A program made the translations under genes and the position numbers. Positions 38,684 through 48,377 of a DNA stretch of 60,688 nt are shown here, piece by piece (within the stretch, counting starts at the first letter, position 1; the number at the start of each line of letters is the position of its first letter). The notes beneath the pieces are model-generated. The model searched no databases. It worked only from the letters and a program-made list of their open reading frames with translations, and had not been told where the DNA came from. This DNA is from Salegentibacter echinorum (GTDB lineage Bacteria; Bacteroidota; Bacteroidia; Flavobacteriales; Flavobacteriaceae), in the NCBI RefSeq assembly GCF_900129445.1, contig NZ_FQVT01000017.1, positions 1-60,688 on the forward strand, written 5' to 3'.

Positions 38684-40594
38684 ATGAAATTAGATTCTAA
38701 AGTACCTGAAGGCAGGCTGGAAGATAAATGGAGAAACTATCAATTTAAATCTCATTTAATTAACCCTGCAAATAAAAAGAAATTAAATGTAATTGTTGTT
38801 GGTTCCGGGTTATCTGGTGCCGGTGCTGCAGCAACTTTGGCCGAGCTTGGATATGATGTTCAATGTTTTTGCTATCAGGATTCTGCCAGGCGGGCGCATT
38901 CGGTTGCTGCTCAAGGTGGAATTAATGCCGCTAAAAACTATCAACACGATGGGGACAGCGTTTGGCGTATGTTCTACGATACTTTAAAAGGAGGTGATTT
39001 TAGGTCACGAGAAGCAAACACCTACCGGCTTGCAGAGCTTTCTGCTCCATTAATAGACCACTTTACACAACAGGGAGTGCCTTTTGCAAGGGAATATGGT
39101 GGGGTATTGGTAAACCGAAGTTTTGGTGGGGTGCAGGTGCAACGAACTTTTTATGCCAGGGGACAAACCGGGCAACAATTAGTAGTAGCAGCCTATTCTC
39201 AATTATATAAAATGATTAAAGCCAAAAAAGTAGAAATGTTGCCCAGGCATGAAGTATTGGATATCGTTATTATAGACGGAAAAGCAAAAGGCGTAATTGC
39301 CAGGGAATTGTCAACAGGAAAAATTAAACGTTTTGTAGCCGATGCTATTGTTCTTGCCACCGGCGGTTATTCCCGCGTATTCAGGTTATCTACCCTGGCC
39401 ATTGGTTGTAATGGAAGTGCTATTTGGAAAGCGCATAAGAGAGGTGCCTATTTTGCCGCACCCAGCTTTACCCAAATTCACCCAACAGCGCTGCCACAAA
39501 CCAGTGAGTCCCAATCTAAGTTAACCCTGATGTCTGAATCTCTTCGGAATGATGGTCGAATATGGGTGCCAAAAAAGAAAGGCGATGATAGACCGGCCAA
39601 AGATATTCCTGAAGATGAAAGGGACTACTACTTAGAGCGAAAATACCCCAGTTTTGGTAACCTTGCCCCACGGGATATTTCTTCCCGGGCCGCCAAAGAA
39701 CGTATTGATGCGGGACACGGTGTGGGACAGTTAAAAAATGCTGTTTACCTGGACTTTAAACACGCCATAGAACGTTTTGGAAGAGAGACCATAGAAGACA
39801 GGTATGGAAACCTGTTTACGATGTATAGAAAAATTACCGGGATAGATGCTTATAAAGAGCCTATGAAGATCTCCCCTGCCGCTCACTTTTCAATGGGCGG
39901 TTTATGGGTAGATTATGAATTAATGACCACTATCCCGGGATTATATGCCATTGGAGAATGTAATTATTCAGATCACGGCGCTAATCGACTGGGTGCTAAC
40001 TCCCTGCTGCAAACCAGTATAGATGGGTACTTTATTTTACCAAATACCATTAATAATTACCTGGAAGGAGAATTAAAAGCTAAACGTCCCGAGATAGATC
40101 ATCAAGAGTTTAGTAAAGTTGAAGCTGAAGTAAAAGACCAAATACAAAGTCTTCTGGATATTAACGGAAGCAGAACAGTAGATGATTTCCACAGGGAGTT
40201 AGGAAAAGTGATGTGGCAGGAATGCGCGATGAGCCGTAATAAAAAAGGTCTTGAAAAAGCCATTACACAAATAAAATCGATTAAAGAAGATTTCTGGAAA
40301 GACGTTAAGGTAACCGGTAGTAGTGATGAAATGAATACCGAGCTGGAAAAAGCCTTGCGCCTTGCAGATTTTATTGAGCTTGCTATTTTAATGTGTACAG
40401 ATGCCCTGCAACGCGATGAATCCTGTGGAGCACATTTTAGGGAAGAGTATCAAAGTGAAGAAGGTGAAGCTGTGCGTAATGATGAAGATTATGCTTATGT
40501 ATCTGCCTGGGAATACAATGCAGGAGAATTTAAACTGCATAAGGAAGAATTAAAATTTGAATTTGTAAAGCCGACTGTAAGAAGTTATAAATAA
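38684..40594 (+). CDS. sdhA: Succinate dehydrogenase flavoprotein subunit
   Basis: The 636-residue flavoprotein has the FAD dinucleotide motif [19 protein letters not shown], the covalent-FAD region [16 protein letters not shown], the substrate region (HPTALPQTS, with [13 protein letters not shown]) and [12 protein letters not shown]. It oxidises succinate to fumarate on the cytoplasmic side in the TCA cycle. Sequence details match the fumarate-reductase-like SdhA group of Bacteroidetes, so reversible use in fumarate reduction under low oxygen is possible. Cotranscribed with sdhC and sdhB. Confidence 0.95.
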   Translation: MKLDSKVPEGRLEDKWRNYQFKSHLINPANKKKLNVIVVGSGLSGAGAAATLAELGYDVQCFCYQDSARRAHSVAAQGGINAAKNYQHDGDSVWRMFYDTLKGGDFRSREANTYRLAELSAPLIDHFTQQGVPFAREYGGVLVNRSFGGVQVQRTFYARGQTGQQLVVAAYSQLYKMIKAKKVEMLPRHEVLDIVIIDGKAKGVIARELSTGKIKRFVADAIVLATGGYSRVFRLSTLAIGCNGSAIWKAHKRGAYFAAPSFTQIHPTALPQTSESQSKLTLMSESLRNDGRIWVPKKKGDDRPAKDIPEDERDYYLERKYPSFGNLAPRDISSRAAKERIDAGHGVGQLKNAVYLDFKHAIERFGRETIEDRYGNLFTMYRKITGIDAYKEPMKISPAAHFSMGGLWVDYELMTTIPGLYAIGECNYSDHGANRLGANSLLQTSIDGYFILPNTINNYLEGELKAKRPEIDHQEFSKVEAEVKDQIQSLLDINGSRTVDDFHRELGKVMWQECAMSRNKKGLEKAITQIKSIKEDFWKDVKVTGSSDEMNTELEKALRLADFIELAILMCTDALQRDESCGAHFREEYQSEEGEAVRNDEDYAYVSAWEYNAGEFKLHKEELKFEFVKPTVRSYK

Positions 40595-40601
40595 CAGCAT
40601 T

Positions 40602-41345
40602 ATGAAAGTAACATTTAAAATTTGGAGACAGGACAGCCCAGATTCCAAAGGTGAACTCAAAACTTATGAGACCGATGGACTCACAGAAGATATGTCTTTT
40701 TTGGAAGCTTTAGACCACCTCAACGAAAAGTTAGTACTAAAGAATGAAAAAGTGGTAGCCTTTGAATATGATTGTAGAGAAGGTATTTGCGGACAATGCG
40801 GTGTATTTATAAATGGAAGGGCGCACGGCCCACACGATCATATGACCACCTGCCAGTTACATATGCGTAGCTTTAAGGATGGAGATACAATTACCGTAGA
40901 GCCCTGGCAGGCCGGTGCCTTTCCCATAGTAAAAGACCTAGTGGTAGATCGCACCGCGTTTGATCGTATTGTGGAGCAAGGTGCTTATATCACAGCAAAA
41001 ACAGGAACAGCACCAGAAGCTAACTCTATTCCCGTTCCCAAAGAAGTTTCAGACGCGGCCATGGATATGGCAGCTTGTATTGGTTGCGGCGCTTGCGTGG
41101 CTACCTGCAAAAATGCTTCGGCGGCTTTATTTACTTCGGCAAAAATAAATCATCTCAATAAATTGCCGCAGGGAAAGGCAGAACAACACACCCGACTACT
41201 GGATATGACCAAACAAATGGAAGTAGAAGGCTTTGGCAGTTGTACATTTACCGCCGCCTGTGAAGTAGAATGCCCTGCAGAAATTTCCATAAGCAGTATT
41301 GCCGAAATGAATGCTCGTTATGTAAAAGCCAAAATCTTTGGTTAA
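40602..41345 (+). CDS. sdhB: Succinate dehydrogenase iron-sulfur subunit
   Basis: The 247-residue protein carries a [2Fe-2S] motif (CREGICGQCG followed by TTCQLHM) and two further clusters from CIGCGACVATCKN and CTFTAACEVECPAE. It transfers electrons from the SdhA flavin to the membrane subunit. The ATG at 40602 follows the sdhA stop by 7 bp. A terminator at 41404-41432 ends the operon. Confidence 0.95.
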   Translation: MKVTFKIWRQDSPDSKGELKTYETDGLTEDMSFLEALDHLNEKLVLKNEKVVAFEYDCREGICGQCGVFINGRAHGPHDHMTTCQLHMRSFKDGDTITVEPWQAGAFPIVKDLVVDRTAFDRIVEQGAYITAKTGTAPEANSIPVPKEVSDAAMDMAACIGCGACVATCKNASAALFTSAKINHLNKLPQGKAEQHTRLLDMTKQMEVEGFGSCTFTAACEVECPAEISISSIAEMNARYVKAKIFG

Positions 41346-41403
41346 TCACTCAAAGTATTTAACATTTTTTAGATGAGCTTTATTTGAAAAACTATTTTCA
41401 TAG

Positions 41404-41432
41404 AAACCTCGTGGTCTTGCTACGAGGTTTTT
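41404..41432 (+). terminator. sdhCAB terminator
   Basis: A 9-bp stem AAACCTCGT/ACGAGGTTT with a 9-base loop and T-tail lies 59 bp after the sdhB stop. Confidence 0.8.
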
Positions 41433-41748
41433 ATTTCTGTAAACTTTCAGAAAAAATTAATTCAGAATAATCTTCCATAAAACAAGATTTTAAATTAGGC
41501 AGGTACAATCTTTTTCCTTGCTATTTGCTGCTTTTTTCTTACCTATTGCCCCTATTTTCTATTTTCTCGATTATTCAGTAAAAACATTAAAAAAACACAT
41601 TGTAAAACACTAGAATTCAAACGTTTTCGTAGATACAGCCAAAAAAACAGGGTCAAGAACTGATGCTCATCATATTCTACAGGAATAGCTATGCTTATCT
41701 TTATATCAAATCAATAACAAGAGCGTATTCACCGTAAAACTTTTCGTC
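41433..41748. repeat. Intergenic region with heptanucleotide repeat
   Basis: Between about 41517 and 41577 a pyrimidine-rich tract of 7-base units (TTGCTAT, TTGCTGC, TTTTTTC, TTACCTA, TTGCCCC, TATTTTC, TATTTTC) is seen. No ORF. The remaining DNA probably carries the usp promoter, which I could not place. Confidence 0.5.
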
Positions 41749-42528
41749 ATGAAAAATATTTTAATTCCTTTCGACTTCTCAAAAGCCTCCTATAATGCTT
41801 TAGATTATGCAGTTCAATTTGCAGCCGACAGCCCTCAGTTAAACCTGCACCTTCTCCATGTAAATACTGAAGATGGCAATGAAACTGAAATAATGGAAAG
41901 ACTGCATGAAGTGGTTTCTAAATATAAGAAAAACCAGACACCAGAAATTAAATTATATGTTCTCACTGGACAGTTGAATTCTTCTATTTTAAGCATTCAG
42001 GAAGAACTGAAGATAGATTTAATGATTATGGGAACCACAGGTGCTCAGGTGGGTAAAGAAACTATGGACACCAATACGTCAAAATTTGTGCACAAAGCCG
42101 ATCTTCCGGTGCTGGTTATTCCAGAAAACACTAAAAACTTCAGAATAAAAACTATTATTCTAAGCCTTGGGAAAGACAAGATAGCCGATAAAAATGTGCT
42201 GCACAACCTATTAGATGTTTCGCGAAGATTTAATGCCCAGGTACACGTACTCACCATAGATAGAGGGCAGAAAAATATTGGTTATACCGAAGAAGATGAA
42301 AGTAATGAAAGAACATTACAGTATTTTCTGGAGATGTTTTACTCTCATCATTCTTTTCACGAAAATGAAGATATTGAAAAAGGTATTAAGGAATACCTGG
42401 AAGCTAACCACGTAGATATGCTGGCCATTATGCCAAACACCCACCTGGAAGAGGGAGAAGCCTCTAAAGGAAGTTTAACACGTATCCTAACCCTACGTAC
42501 GCAAACACCCTTATTGATACTTGATTAA
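41749..42528 (+). CDS. Universal stress protein, two UspA domains
   Basis: The 259-residue protein begins KNILIPFDFSKASYNALDYA, a UspA start, with DLMIMGTTGAQVGKETM as the nucleotide-type loop, and a second Usp half from about residue 140 ending MLAIMPNTHLEEGE...GSLTRILTLRTQTPLLIL. It lies 81 bp upstream of pckA and may be cotranscribed with it. Compared with the Usp near the BCCT gene, the sequences are different paralogues. Likely role is stress adaptation through ATP or ligand binding. Confidence 0.87.
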   Translation: MKNILIPFDFSKASYNALDYAVQFAADSPQLNLHLLHVNTEDGNETEIMERLHEVVSKYKKNQTPEIKLYVLTGQLNSSILSIQEELKIDLMIMGTTGAQVGKETMDTNTSKFVHKADLPVLVIPENTKNFRIKTIILSLGKDKIADKNVLHNLLDVSRRFNAQVHVLTIDRGQKNIGYTEEDESNERTLQYFLEMFYSHHSFHENEDIEKGIKEYLEANHVDMLAIMPNTHLEEGEASKGSLTRILTLRTQTPLLILD

Positions 42529-42609
42529 TAAAACTTATTCAACAACTTTAATAATACCTGTAGAAGACCAGGAGTTCAAACCCTATTAACCAGTTAAAAT
42601 TATATAATT

Positions 42610-44247
42610 ATGAAAAATGCTCAAAAAAGTACCAAAAGCCTGGAAAAATATGGCTTAAAAGACAATAAGGTACATTGGAACCTAAGCGGAGAGGAACTCC
42701 AAAAGATCACTGTGGAAAAAGGCATGGGTAGAGAAACCGATAATGGCACTTTAGCCGTTAATACAGGTGAATTCACTGGTAGATCGCCTCTAGACCGTTT
42801 TATAGTAAAAGATGATTATACCCAGGATGTATGGTGGGGAAAGGTAAACAAACCCATTTCTCCTGAAAATTTTGACCGTCTTTACGATCGCGTTACAGCG
42901 TATCTTTCTGGTAAGGAAGCTTATGTACACGATGGTTATGTAGGTGCTTATCCCGAATATAGATTAAATGTAAGAACGATTACCGAATATCCCTGGTCCA
43001 ACTTTTTTGTGAAGAACATGTTCTTAAGATTAGACGAGAAGGAGCTTGAGAATTTTGAAGAAGACTGGGTGGTATTGTGTGTGCCCGGCTATGCTGAAAT
43101 CGATCCACAGGAATATGGAATTCGCAAAAACAGCAAGGGTAATTTTAGTATTTTAAACTTTACCAAAAAAATTGCACTTGTTGGTGGGTCTGCTTATACT
43201 GGGGAAATGAAAAAAGGGATATTTTCTGCCTTAAACTACATTTTACCAAAGGAGAAAGAGGTCCTTCCCATGCACTGTTCTGCTAACGTGGGTAAAGATG
43301 GGGATACTGCAATTTTCTTCGGGCTATCTGGTACTGGTAAGACAACACTATCTGCAGATCCAGACAGAAACCTTATTGGAGATGATGAGCACGGCTGGAC
43401 ACCAGATGATATAATATTTAACTTTGAAGGCGGATGCTATGCTAAAGTAATTGGTCTTGCTGAAGAAAATGAGCCTGACATTTATCGTGCTATTAAACCG
43501 GGTGCATTATTGGAAAATGTAGTATTTGAAGAAGGAACTAACAAAGTAGATTTCTTTGACAGTACTATCACTCAAAATACCCGGGTAAGTTATCCTATTG
43601 ATCATATTGAAAACATTCAGGAAGGTTCTTATGCTAAAAACCCCAAGAATATTTTCTTCCTTACCTGTGATGCTTTTGGAGTGCTACCTCCGGTTTCTAA
43701 ACTTACTCCAGGCCAGGCTGCCTACCACTTTATCTCTGGTTATACCGCTAAAGTTGCAGGAACAGAAGCAGGAATTACAGAGCCGGTACCATCATTCTCA
43801 GCTTGTTTTGGTGAGCCATTTATGCCTTTGCACCCAACCGTGTATGCCGAAATGTTAAGTGAGAAAATGAAAGAAGCTGGTGTAAATGTATGGCTAATAA
43901 ACACCGGTTGGAGCGGTGGACCTTATGGAGTTGGTTCAAGGATTAAACTGAAATATACCAGAAGTATGATTTCTGAAATTCTTAAAGGAAACCTGGAGGA
44001 TGTAGATTATGAAACACACCCAATATTTGGATTAAATATGCCAAAATATTGCCCCGGAGTACCTTCAGAATTATTGAATCCAATTAACACCTGGCTTCAG
44101 AAAGGAGCATATATCCAGAAAGCCATTCACCTGGCAAGTTCGTTCCATCTGAATTTTGAAAAATTTGCCGGCAAAGCATCTAAAGAGATTCGAAATGGAG
44201 GACCACTTATTGAGGAACACCACAAAATGAGCTATACAGATATATAA
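42610..44247 (+). CDS. pckA: ATP-dependent phosphoenolpyruvate carboxykinase
   Basis: The 545-residue enzyme interconverts oxaloacetate + ATP with PEP + CO2 + ADP. The kinase P-loop GLSGTGKTT near residue 237, DDEHGW, the substrate site RSPLDRF, and INTGWSGGPYGVGSRIK identify PckA of the ATP type rather than the GTP type. In gluconeogenesis it works opposite pyruvate carboxylase, whose gene also lies in this window. A good terminator (44270-44307) ends the transcript. The length and motif order are normal. Confidence 0.95.
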   Translation: MKNAQKSTKSLEKYGLKDNKVHWNLSGEELQKITVEKGMGRETDNGTLAVNTGEFTGRSPLDRFIVKDDYTQDVWWGKVNKPISPENFDRLYDRVTAYLSGKEAYVHDGYVGAYPEYRLNVRTITEYPWSNFFVKNMFLRLDEKELENFEEDWVVLCVPGYAEIDPQEYGIRKNSKGNFSILNFTKKIALVGGSAYTGEMKKGIFSALNYILPKEKEVLPMHCSANVGKDGDTAIFFGLSGTGKTTLSADPDRNLIGDDEHGWTPDDIIFNFEGGCYAKVIGLAEENEPDIYRAIKPGALLENVVFEEGTNKVDFFDSTITQNTRVSYPIDHIENIQEGSYAKNPKNIFFLTCDAFGVLPPVSKLTPGQAAYHFISGYTAKVAGTEAGITEPVPSFSACFGEPFMPLHPTVYAEMLSEKMKEAGVNVWLINTGWSGGPYGVGSRIKLKYTRSMISEILKGNLEDVDYETHPIFGLNMPKYCPGVPSELLNPINTWLQKGAYIQKAIHLASSFHLNFEKFAGKASKEIRNGGPLIEEHHKMSYTDI

Positions 44248-44269
44248 TTTCATAGCTAATCAATAACCT

Positions 44270-44307
44270 AAAAGCCGTTATCTTTTCTAAGATAGCGGCT
44301 TTTTTTC
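44270..44307 (+). terminator. pckA terminator
   Basis: AAAAGCCG-TTATCTT pairs with AAGATAGCGGCTTTT around a short loop, followed by T residues, 23 bp after the pckA stop. Confidence 0.8.
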
Positions 44308-44800
44308 TTTCTATGTTTTTTAGAAATCCCACTCCTAATAACACATTTGAGGTCATTAATTTTTAATTCCTTAGATTATAATTTAAAGACAATTCTTCAT
44401 TAAATGGTAAAACGGTCTTAATAAGCAAAATATCTTTACAGTAAAGCTTTGGAGCAGTCTTGTATTATTCATCTTAAACCGAAATATTCACATAATCACT
44501 CTCCATGCTCCACCATAACTAAGGTTTATCATCCTGTAGCAGAACATATTGAGAGTAACCTCCGAATACTATTTTTACAATGATTCTTGAATAATGACGA
44601 TTAAACTTTGATCAACTTACAATGATCTTGATTCTCGCCTCTTATTTCTTTTTTCTATTTTCTATTCTCCATCTAAAATAAAATCTGCTTCTAGAACTGC
44701 TAAAAGACCTTAAACCCTTCATCATCAACAACTACAAAGTTAAAGGAAGCTTTTATAAAAAATTTAACATCTTTTTAGCAAAATGGGAAAAGAAAGAAAG
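44308..44800. repeat. Intergenic region with heptanucleotide repeat
   Basis: At about 44623-44672 the sequence runs in 7-base units (CTTGATT, CTCGCCT, CTTATTT, CTTTTTT, CTATTTT, CTATTCT), the same motif family as 7085-7113 read on the other strand. No ORF is supported in the rest. Confidence 0.5.
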
Positions 44801-44834
44801 TATATTTGTACCTACAAATGTTGTTAGTACAAAT
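44801..44834 (+). promoter_or_regulatory. marR promoter with overlapping operator
   Basis: TATATTTG (44801-44808) is a -7 box, and it overlaps TTTGTA-CC-TACAAA (44805-44818), an inverted repeat; a third half-site GTACAAAT lies at 44827-44834 over the start codon. This suits repression by the MarR protein encoded next. Confidence 0.55.
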
Positions 44835-45282
44835 GAATATTGAAGAGCATTTAAATACCAGTAACTTACCTGTCGCCAGAAAGCTTAGTTTAAACATTCT
44901 GGTGACAGCACAGCTTATTGAAGAAAAGGTAGCTGGAGCTTTAAAACCGTTTGATCTTAGCATTCAGCAATTTAATGTGTTGCGCATTTTAAGGGGGCAA
45001 AAAGGAAAACCGGCAAATTTGAGTACCATTCAGGAACGTATGGTGAGCAAAATGAGCAATACCACCCGCCTGGTAGATAAGTTGATCGCTAAAGACCTGG
45101 CTAAAAGAATTATTTGCAAAAGTAATCGCAGAAAAGTGGAGATTAATATTACCGAAAACGGACTCCAGCTTTTAGATAAAATAGACCCCAAAGTTGATGC
45201 GGTTGAAAACGAATTAATCAAACATTTAAACCGTGAGGAAATAGAACAAATAATTAACGGTCTCGATGAAATAAGAAATTAA
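44833..45282 (+). CDS. MarR-family transcriptional regulator
   Basis: The 149-residue protein is a winged-helix MarR regulator: LSIQQFNVLRILRGQKG, the recognition region STIQERMVSKMSNTTRLVDKL and the wing RKVEINITENGLQLL. I start it at ATG 44833 (MNIEEHLN) since the frame's earlier start at 44806 would overlap the -7 box. It heads a three-gene operon with a nitroreductase and YceI protein, touching the next start (TAAATG). It probably represses the operon in response to a small electrophile or phenolic ligand (inference). Confidence 0.88.
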   Translation: MNIEEHLNTSNLPVARKLSLNILVTAQLIEEKVAGALKPFDLSIQQFNVLRILRGQKGKPANLSTIQERMVSKMSNTTRLVDKLIAKDLAKRIICKSNRRKVEINITENGLQLLDKIDPKVDAVENELIKHLNREEIEQIINGLDEIRN

Positions 45283-45915
45283 ATGGAAAATTATATTGAA
45301 AATTTAAACTGGCGCTATGCAACCAAAAAGTTTGATCCTTCAAAAAAATTAAATGAAGAAATTATAGCGAAACTCTTAAAAAGTTTACAGCTTTCTGCTT
45401 CTTCCTATGGGCTTCAGCCTTATGAAATTTTCGTAGTTTCAGATGAAAAGACTAAAGAAAAACTAAAGCTTGCAGGTTGGAATCAGGCTCAATTTACAGA
45501 TGCCTCTCATATTTTTATTTTTGTCGGATTAAAACATTTAGATGAGGCTTATATAGACTCCTATGTTAAGAACATCAGTAATATTCGGGATATTCAGGTT
45601 CGCGACCTGGGCGCTTTAAAGGATAAGCTTATTAAAAATATTGTAGAAGAGCCAAAGAATGAACAAAAAGCCTGGGCACAAAAACAAGCTTATCTCGCTC
45701 TTGGAAATTTCCTATCGGCCGCAGCAAATTTAAAAATAGACACCTGCCCAATGGAAGGCTTTGATACCGAAAAAATTGACAAAGTACTGGGGATTACCGG
45801 CACCAATCTTAGCACAGCGGTTATCGCTTCGGCGGGATATCGCAGCAAAGACGATGCATTACAGCATGCTAAAAAAGTAAGAAAAGAAAAAGAAGAATTA
45901 TTTCACTTAATTTAA
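45283..45915 (+). CDS. NAD(P)H-dependent nitroreductase family protein
   Basis: The 210-residue FMN-dependent flavoprotein has RYATKKFDPSKKL at the start (the phosphate-contact Arg region), SSYGLQPYEIFVV, and GFDTEKIDKVLGI near the C-terminus, as in NfsB/oxygen-insensitive nitroreductases. It reduces nitro compounds or quinones with two electrons. Its ATG directly follows the marR stop codon, so translational coupling and MarR control are likely. It is a common neighbour of MarR and YceI genes in Bacteroidetes. Confidence 0.9.
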   Translation: MENYIENLNWRYATKKFDPSKKLNEEIIAKLLKSLQLSASSYGLQPYEIFVVSDEKTKEKLKLAGWNQAQFTDASHIFIFVGLKHLDEAYIDSYVKNISNIRDIQVRDLGALKDKLIKNIVEEPKNEQKAWAQKQAYLALGNFLSAAANLKIDTCPMEGFDTEKIDKVLGITGTNLSTAVIASAGYRSKDDALQHAKKVRKEKEELFHLI

Positions 45916-45934
45916 ACTATAAATAAAAAATGTT

Positions 45935-46513
45935 ATGAAAAAGAATGTATTTAACAGCCTAATGGCACTCGTAGTAGTATTTTCAATGGTCTCCTTTGCA
46001 GGAAATCCTATCAAAGAAAAACAGGTAAAAGTAAAGCAAAGCGAAATAACCTGGCAAGGTGAAAAAGTAACCGGGTTTCACGAAGGAACCATAGCCCTTA
46101 AAGACGGTTTTCTTATTATGGAAGATGGTAAACTTAAAGGTGGTGAGTTTGTGATAGATATGACCAGCATTACCGTAACCGATCTTAGCGGTGAAAATAA
46201 AGGCAAATTAGAAGGACATTTAAAATCTGATGATTTCTTTGGCGTGAAGAATTATCCTACCGCTAAAATGGTGATTAAAAGTGCCTCTAAGAAAAACGGA
46301 AATACCTATGGTGTAGTAGGCGATCTTACCATAAAAGGCAAAACGAATCCCGTGACTTTCAATATGGAAGTAGAGGAGAATGAAGCAGAAGCAGATATCG
46401 TAATAGACAGGTCAAAATATGACGTGCGTTATGGTTCCGGGAGTTTCTTTGATAACCTGGGAGATAAAACCATTTACGATAACTTTGAATTAGATGTAGA
46501 GTTGAAATTCTAA
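45935..46513 (+). CDS. YceI-family periplasmic protein
   Basis: The 192-residue protein has a signal peptide ending in SFAG and a YceI lipocalin-like barrel: EITWQGEKVTGFHEGTI, GHLKSDDFFGVKNYP and VGDLTIKGKTNPVTF, IVIDRSKYDVRYGS. YceI proteins bind isoprenoid or amphiphilic ligands in the periplasm and are often induced with nitroreductases or base stress. It is 20 bp downstream of the nitroreductase gene and ends the operon before a REP-like unit and terminator. Confidence 0.92.
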   Translation: MKKNVFNSLMALVVVFSMVSFAGNPIKEKQVKVKQSEITWQGEKVTGFHEGTIALKDGFLIMEDGKLKGGEFVIDMTSITVTDLSGENKGKLEGHLKSDDFFGVKNYPTAKMVIKSASKKNGNTYGVVGDLTIKGKTNPVTFNMEVEENEAEADIVIDRSKYDVRYGSGSFFDNLGDKTIYDNFELDVELKF

Positions 46514-46521
46514 AATTGAGA

Positions 46522-46547
46522 TGTCATTCCGACGTTGGAGGAATCTC
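46522..46547. repeat. REP-like palindromic sequence
   Basis: GTCATTCCGACGTTGGAGGAATC, a class of intergenic repeat widespread in Bacteroidetes and related to the units at 32916-32940. Confidence 0.5.
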
Positions 46548-46587
46548 TTTTTTTAGAATAAAGATTCTTTATCGCACAAACTTTCTT

Positions 46588-46622
46588 AAACCCGAAAAAG
46601 TTAAAATCACTTTTTCGGGTTT
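46588..46622 (+). terminator. yceI operon terminator
   Basis: AAACCCGAAAAAG pairs with CTTTTTCGGGTTT across a 9-base loop and runs into ATTTTTTA. Confidence 0.8.
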
Positions 46623-46640
46623 ATTTTTTAAAGATTTAGC

Positions 46641-46670
46641 TTGCAATTCTAAATAGGCTTTTTATCTTTG
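46641..46670 (+). promoter_or_regulatory. Complete Bacteroidetes promoter before decayed ORF
   Basis: TTG (46641-46643), a 19-bp spacer, then TATCTTTG (46663-46670) and AC. An ATG occurs 6 bp further on, but its frame is broken. Confidence 0.55.
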
Positions 46671-46675
46671 ACACA

Positions 46676-46830
46676 ATGAAACCAGCATGCTGCTGGATGA
46701 TAAAGGAATAGAAAAGGGAATTGATTATACACAGGTGACACATTCCTAAATTGAGCTTAAAATTATAGATGAAAAATTGCATAGCAAATAACTGGTGGTG
46801 GAAAAATTACGTCAACACGTCGTGAAGTAA
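46676..46830 (+). pseudogene. Decayed small gene remnant
   Basis: After a good promoter the frame from ATG 46676 breaks at a TAG after eleven codons. The next frame from 46687 reads MLLDDKGIEKGIDYTQVTHS then TAA (46747-46749), and continues in frame as IELKIIDEKLHSK, TAA, LVVEKLRQHVVK before a final TAA (46828-46830). Continuity across stops with reasonable amino-acid use suggests a gene that has decayed by one frameshift and two nonsense changes. I cannot name the family. A terminator follows. Confidence 0.35.
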
Positions 46831-46857
46831 CACTGCTATGGTATAAATAAAAATACG

Positions 46858-46890
46858 AAAGGCTTGTCTCACGACAGGCCTTTTTTTTTG
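46858..46890 (+). terminator. Terminator before trp operon
   Basis: AAAGGCTTGTC pairs with GACAGGCCTTT (one G-U pair) around TCAC, followed by eight T residues; it isolates the trp operon from upstream transcription. Confidence 0.8.
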
Positions 46891-46948
46891 CCCAAATTTA
46901 AAAACTAACTGTAAAAGCAGTATCTAAATTTCAAATAAAAAAATAAAA

Positions 46949-46973
46949 CTCCTGGCTTCGCCAGAGTGACAAA
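46949..46973. repeat. REP-like half unit before trpE
   Basis: CTCCTGGCTTCGCCAGAGTGACA contains CTGGC-TTC-GCCAG, ending just upstream of trpE; it fits the family of REP-like units with the GTGACA end. Confidence 0.45.
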
Positions 46974-46982
46974 AAATAAATT

Positions 46983-48377
46983 ATGTATCGACTAAAAACC
47001 AGGCATAAAAAATTATTGGCAGATACACTTACCCCAGTGAGTGTTTATCTAAAAGTTCGAGATAAATATCCAAACAGTTTGCTGTTGGAAAGTAGTGATT
47101 ACCGCGCCAATAATAACAGCTTTTCCTATATATGCTGTAATCCCATCGCTTCTATAAAAGTTCAGAATGAACAAATAATTGAAACCTTTCCCGATGCTAC
47201 CGAAAATATCACTAAAATTTCTTCGGAAGTAAATGTACCAGAGAAAATTCAGGAATTTGCGAAACAGTTTAAAACTGAAAAATCTGATTTCAAATTTATT
47301 AATAATGGGCTTTTTGGATACATCGCATATGATGGAGTTCGATATTTTGAAGATTTAGAGATCAAAAAACGAAATGGCGACCTACAATTACCCGATATGT
47401 ATTACGCCGTTTATCAAAATATTATAGCGATAAACCATTTTAACAATCAGGCTTTTATTTTTGATCATAGTTATAACACCGATTCGAAAATTGAAGAAAT
47501 TGAGCAACTTATAAAAGTTAAAAACTTTGCCACCTATAACTTTGAAAGACAGGATTCTCCAATCTCCAACCTTACAGATAGTGAATTTAAAGAAAACGTA
47601 AAACGCGGGAAAGAACATTGCTACCGTGGTGATGTCTTTCAAATGGTACTTTCCCGCCGGTTTTCGCAAAAATTTAAAGGAGATGAATTCAACGTTTATA
47701 GGGCGCTGCGCAGTGTAAACCCCTCCCCCTACCTCTTTTATTTCGACTATGGAAACTTTAAAATATTTGGTAGCTCTCCTGAAGCGCAACTTGTAGTGCA
47801 GGATGGCCGGGCTGAAATTCATCCTATCGCCGGCACTTTTAAACGTACCGGAAACGATGAGGAAGATGCTGAATTAGCCAGAAAATTAGCCGCAGACGAG
47901 AAAGAAAATGCGGAACACGTGATGTTGGTAGATCTCGCCAGAAATGACCTAAGCCGCCATGGAAATAATGTAAAAGTGGAAAACTACCGTGAAATACAAT
48001 TTTTCTCCCACGTGATTCACCTGGTAAGTAAAGTAACCGGCATTAAAAATCCAGACACACCAACCATGCAAGTCGTGGCCGATACTTTTCCTGCGGGAAC
48101 CTTAAGTGGTGCGCCAAAGCACAGCGCAATGAAACTTATTGAGAAATATGAAAATGTAAATCGGGATGCCTACGGTGGTGCGATTGGTTTTATGGATTTT
48201 AACGGAAACTTTAATCACGCGATCATCATTAGGTCTTTTGTAAGTAAAAACCACCAATTACACTACCAGGCCGGTGCTGGTGTAGTTTCAGAATCTGTAG
48301 AAGAAAATGAACTACAGGAGGTTTATAACAAATTGGGTGCACTTACCAAAGCGCTGGAATTAGCAGAGGATGTGTAA
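46983..48377 (+). CDS. trpE: Anthranilate synthase component I
   Basis: The 464-residue protein forms anthranilate from chorismate with TrpG supplying ammonia. Motifs of the chorismate-binding domain are GEIFQMVLSRRF-like RGDVFQMVLSRRF, SPSPYLF-like NPSPYLFYFDYG, IAGTFKRTGNDEEDAEL, DLARNDL and GTLSGAPKHSAM. First gene of the seven-gene trpEGDCFBA operon, which resolves it from PabB. The LLLESSDYRANNNSFS region near residue 38 includes an LLESS tryptophan-feedback-type motif. The stop codon is followed at once by a GC-rich palindrome. Confidence 0.95.
   Translation: MYRLKTRHKKLLADTLTPVSVYLKVRDKYPNSLLLESSDYRANNNSFSYICCNPIASIKVQNEQIIETFPDATENITKISSEVNVPEKIQEFAKQFKTEKSDFKFINNGLFGYIAYDGVRYFEDLEIKKRNGDLQLPDMYYAVYQNIIAINHFNNQAFIFDHSYNTDSKIEEIEQLIKVKNFATYNFERQDSPISNLTDSEFKENVKRGKEHCYRGDVFQMVLSRRFSQKFKGDEFNVYRALRSVNPSPYLFYFDYGNFKIFGSSPEAQLVVQDGRAEIHPIAGTFKRTGNDEEDAELARKLAADEKENAEHVMLVDLARNDLSRHGNNVKVENYREIQFFSHVIHLVSKVTGIKNPDTPTMQVVADTFPAGTLSGAPKHSAMKLIEKYENVNRDAYGGAIGFMDFNGNFNHAIIIRSFVSKNHQLHYQAGAGVVSESVEENELQEVYNKLGALTKALELAEDV

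Noticed and set aside
47388-47822. 144-aa minus-strand ORF inside trpE
   Set aside because: Antisense to a clear enzyme gene; looks like shadow of the trpE frame.
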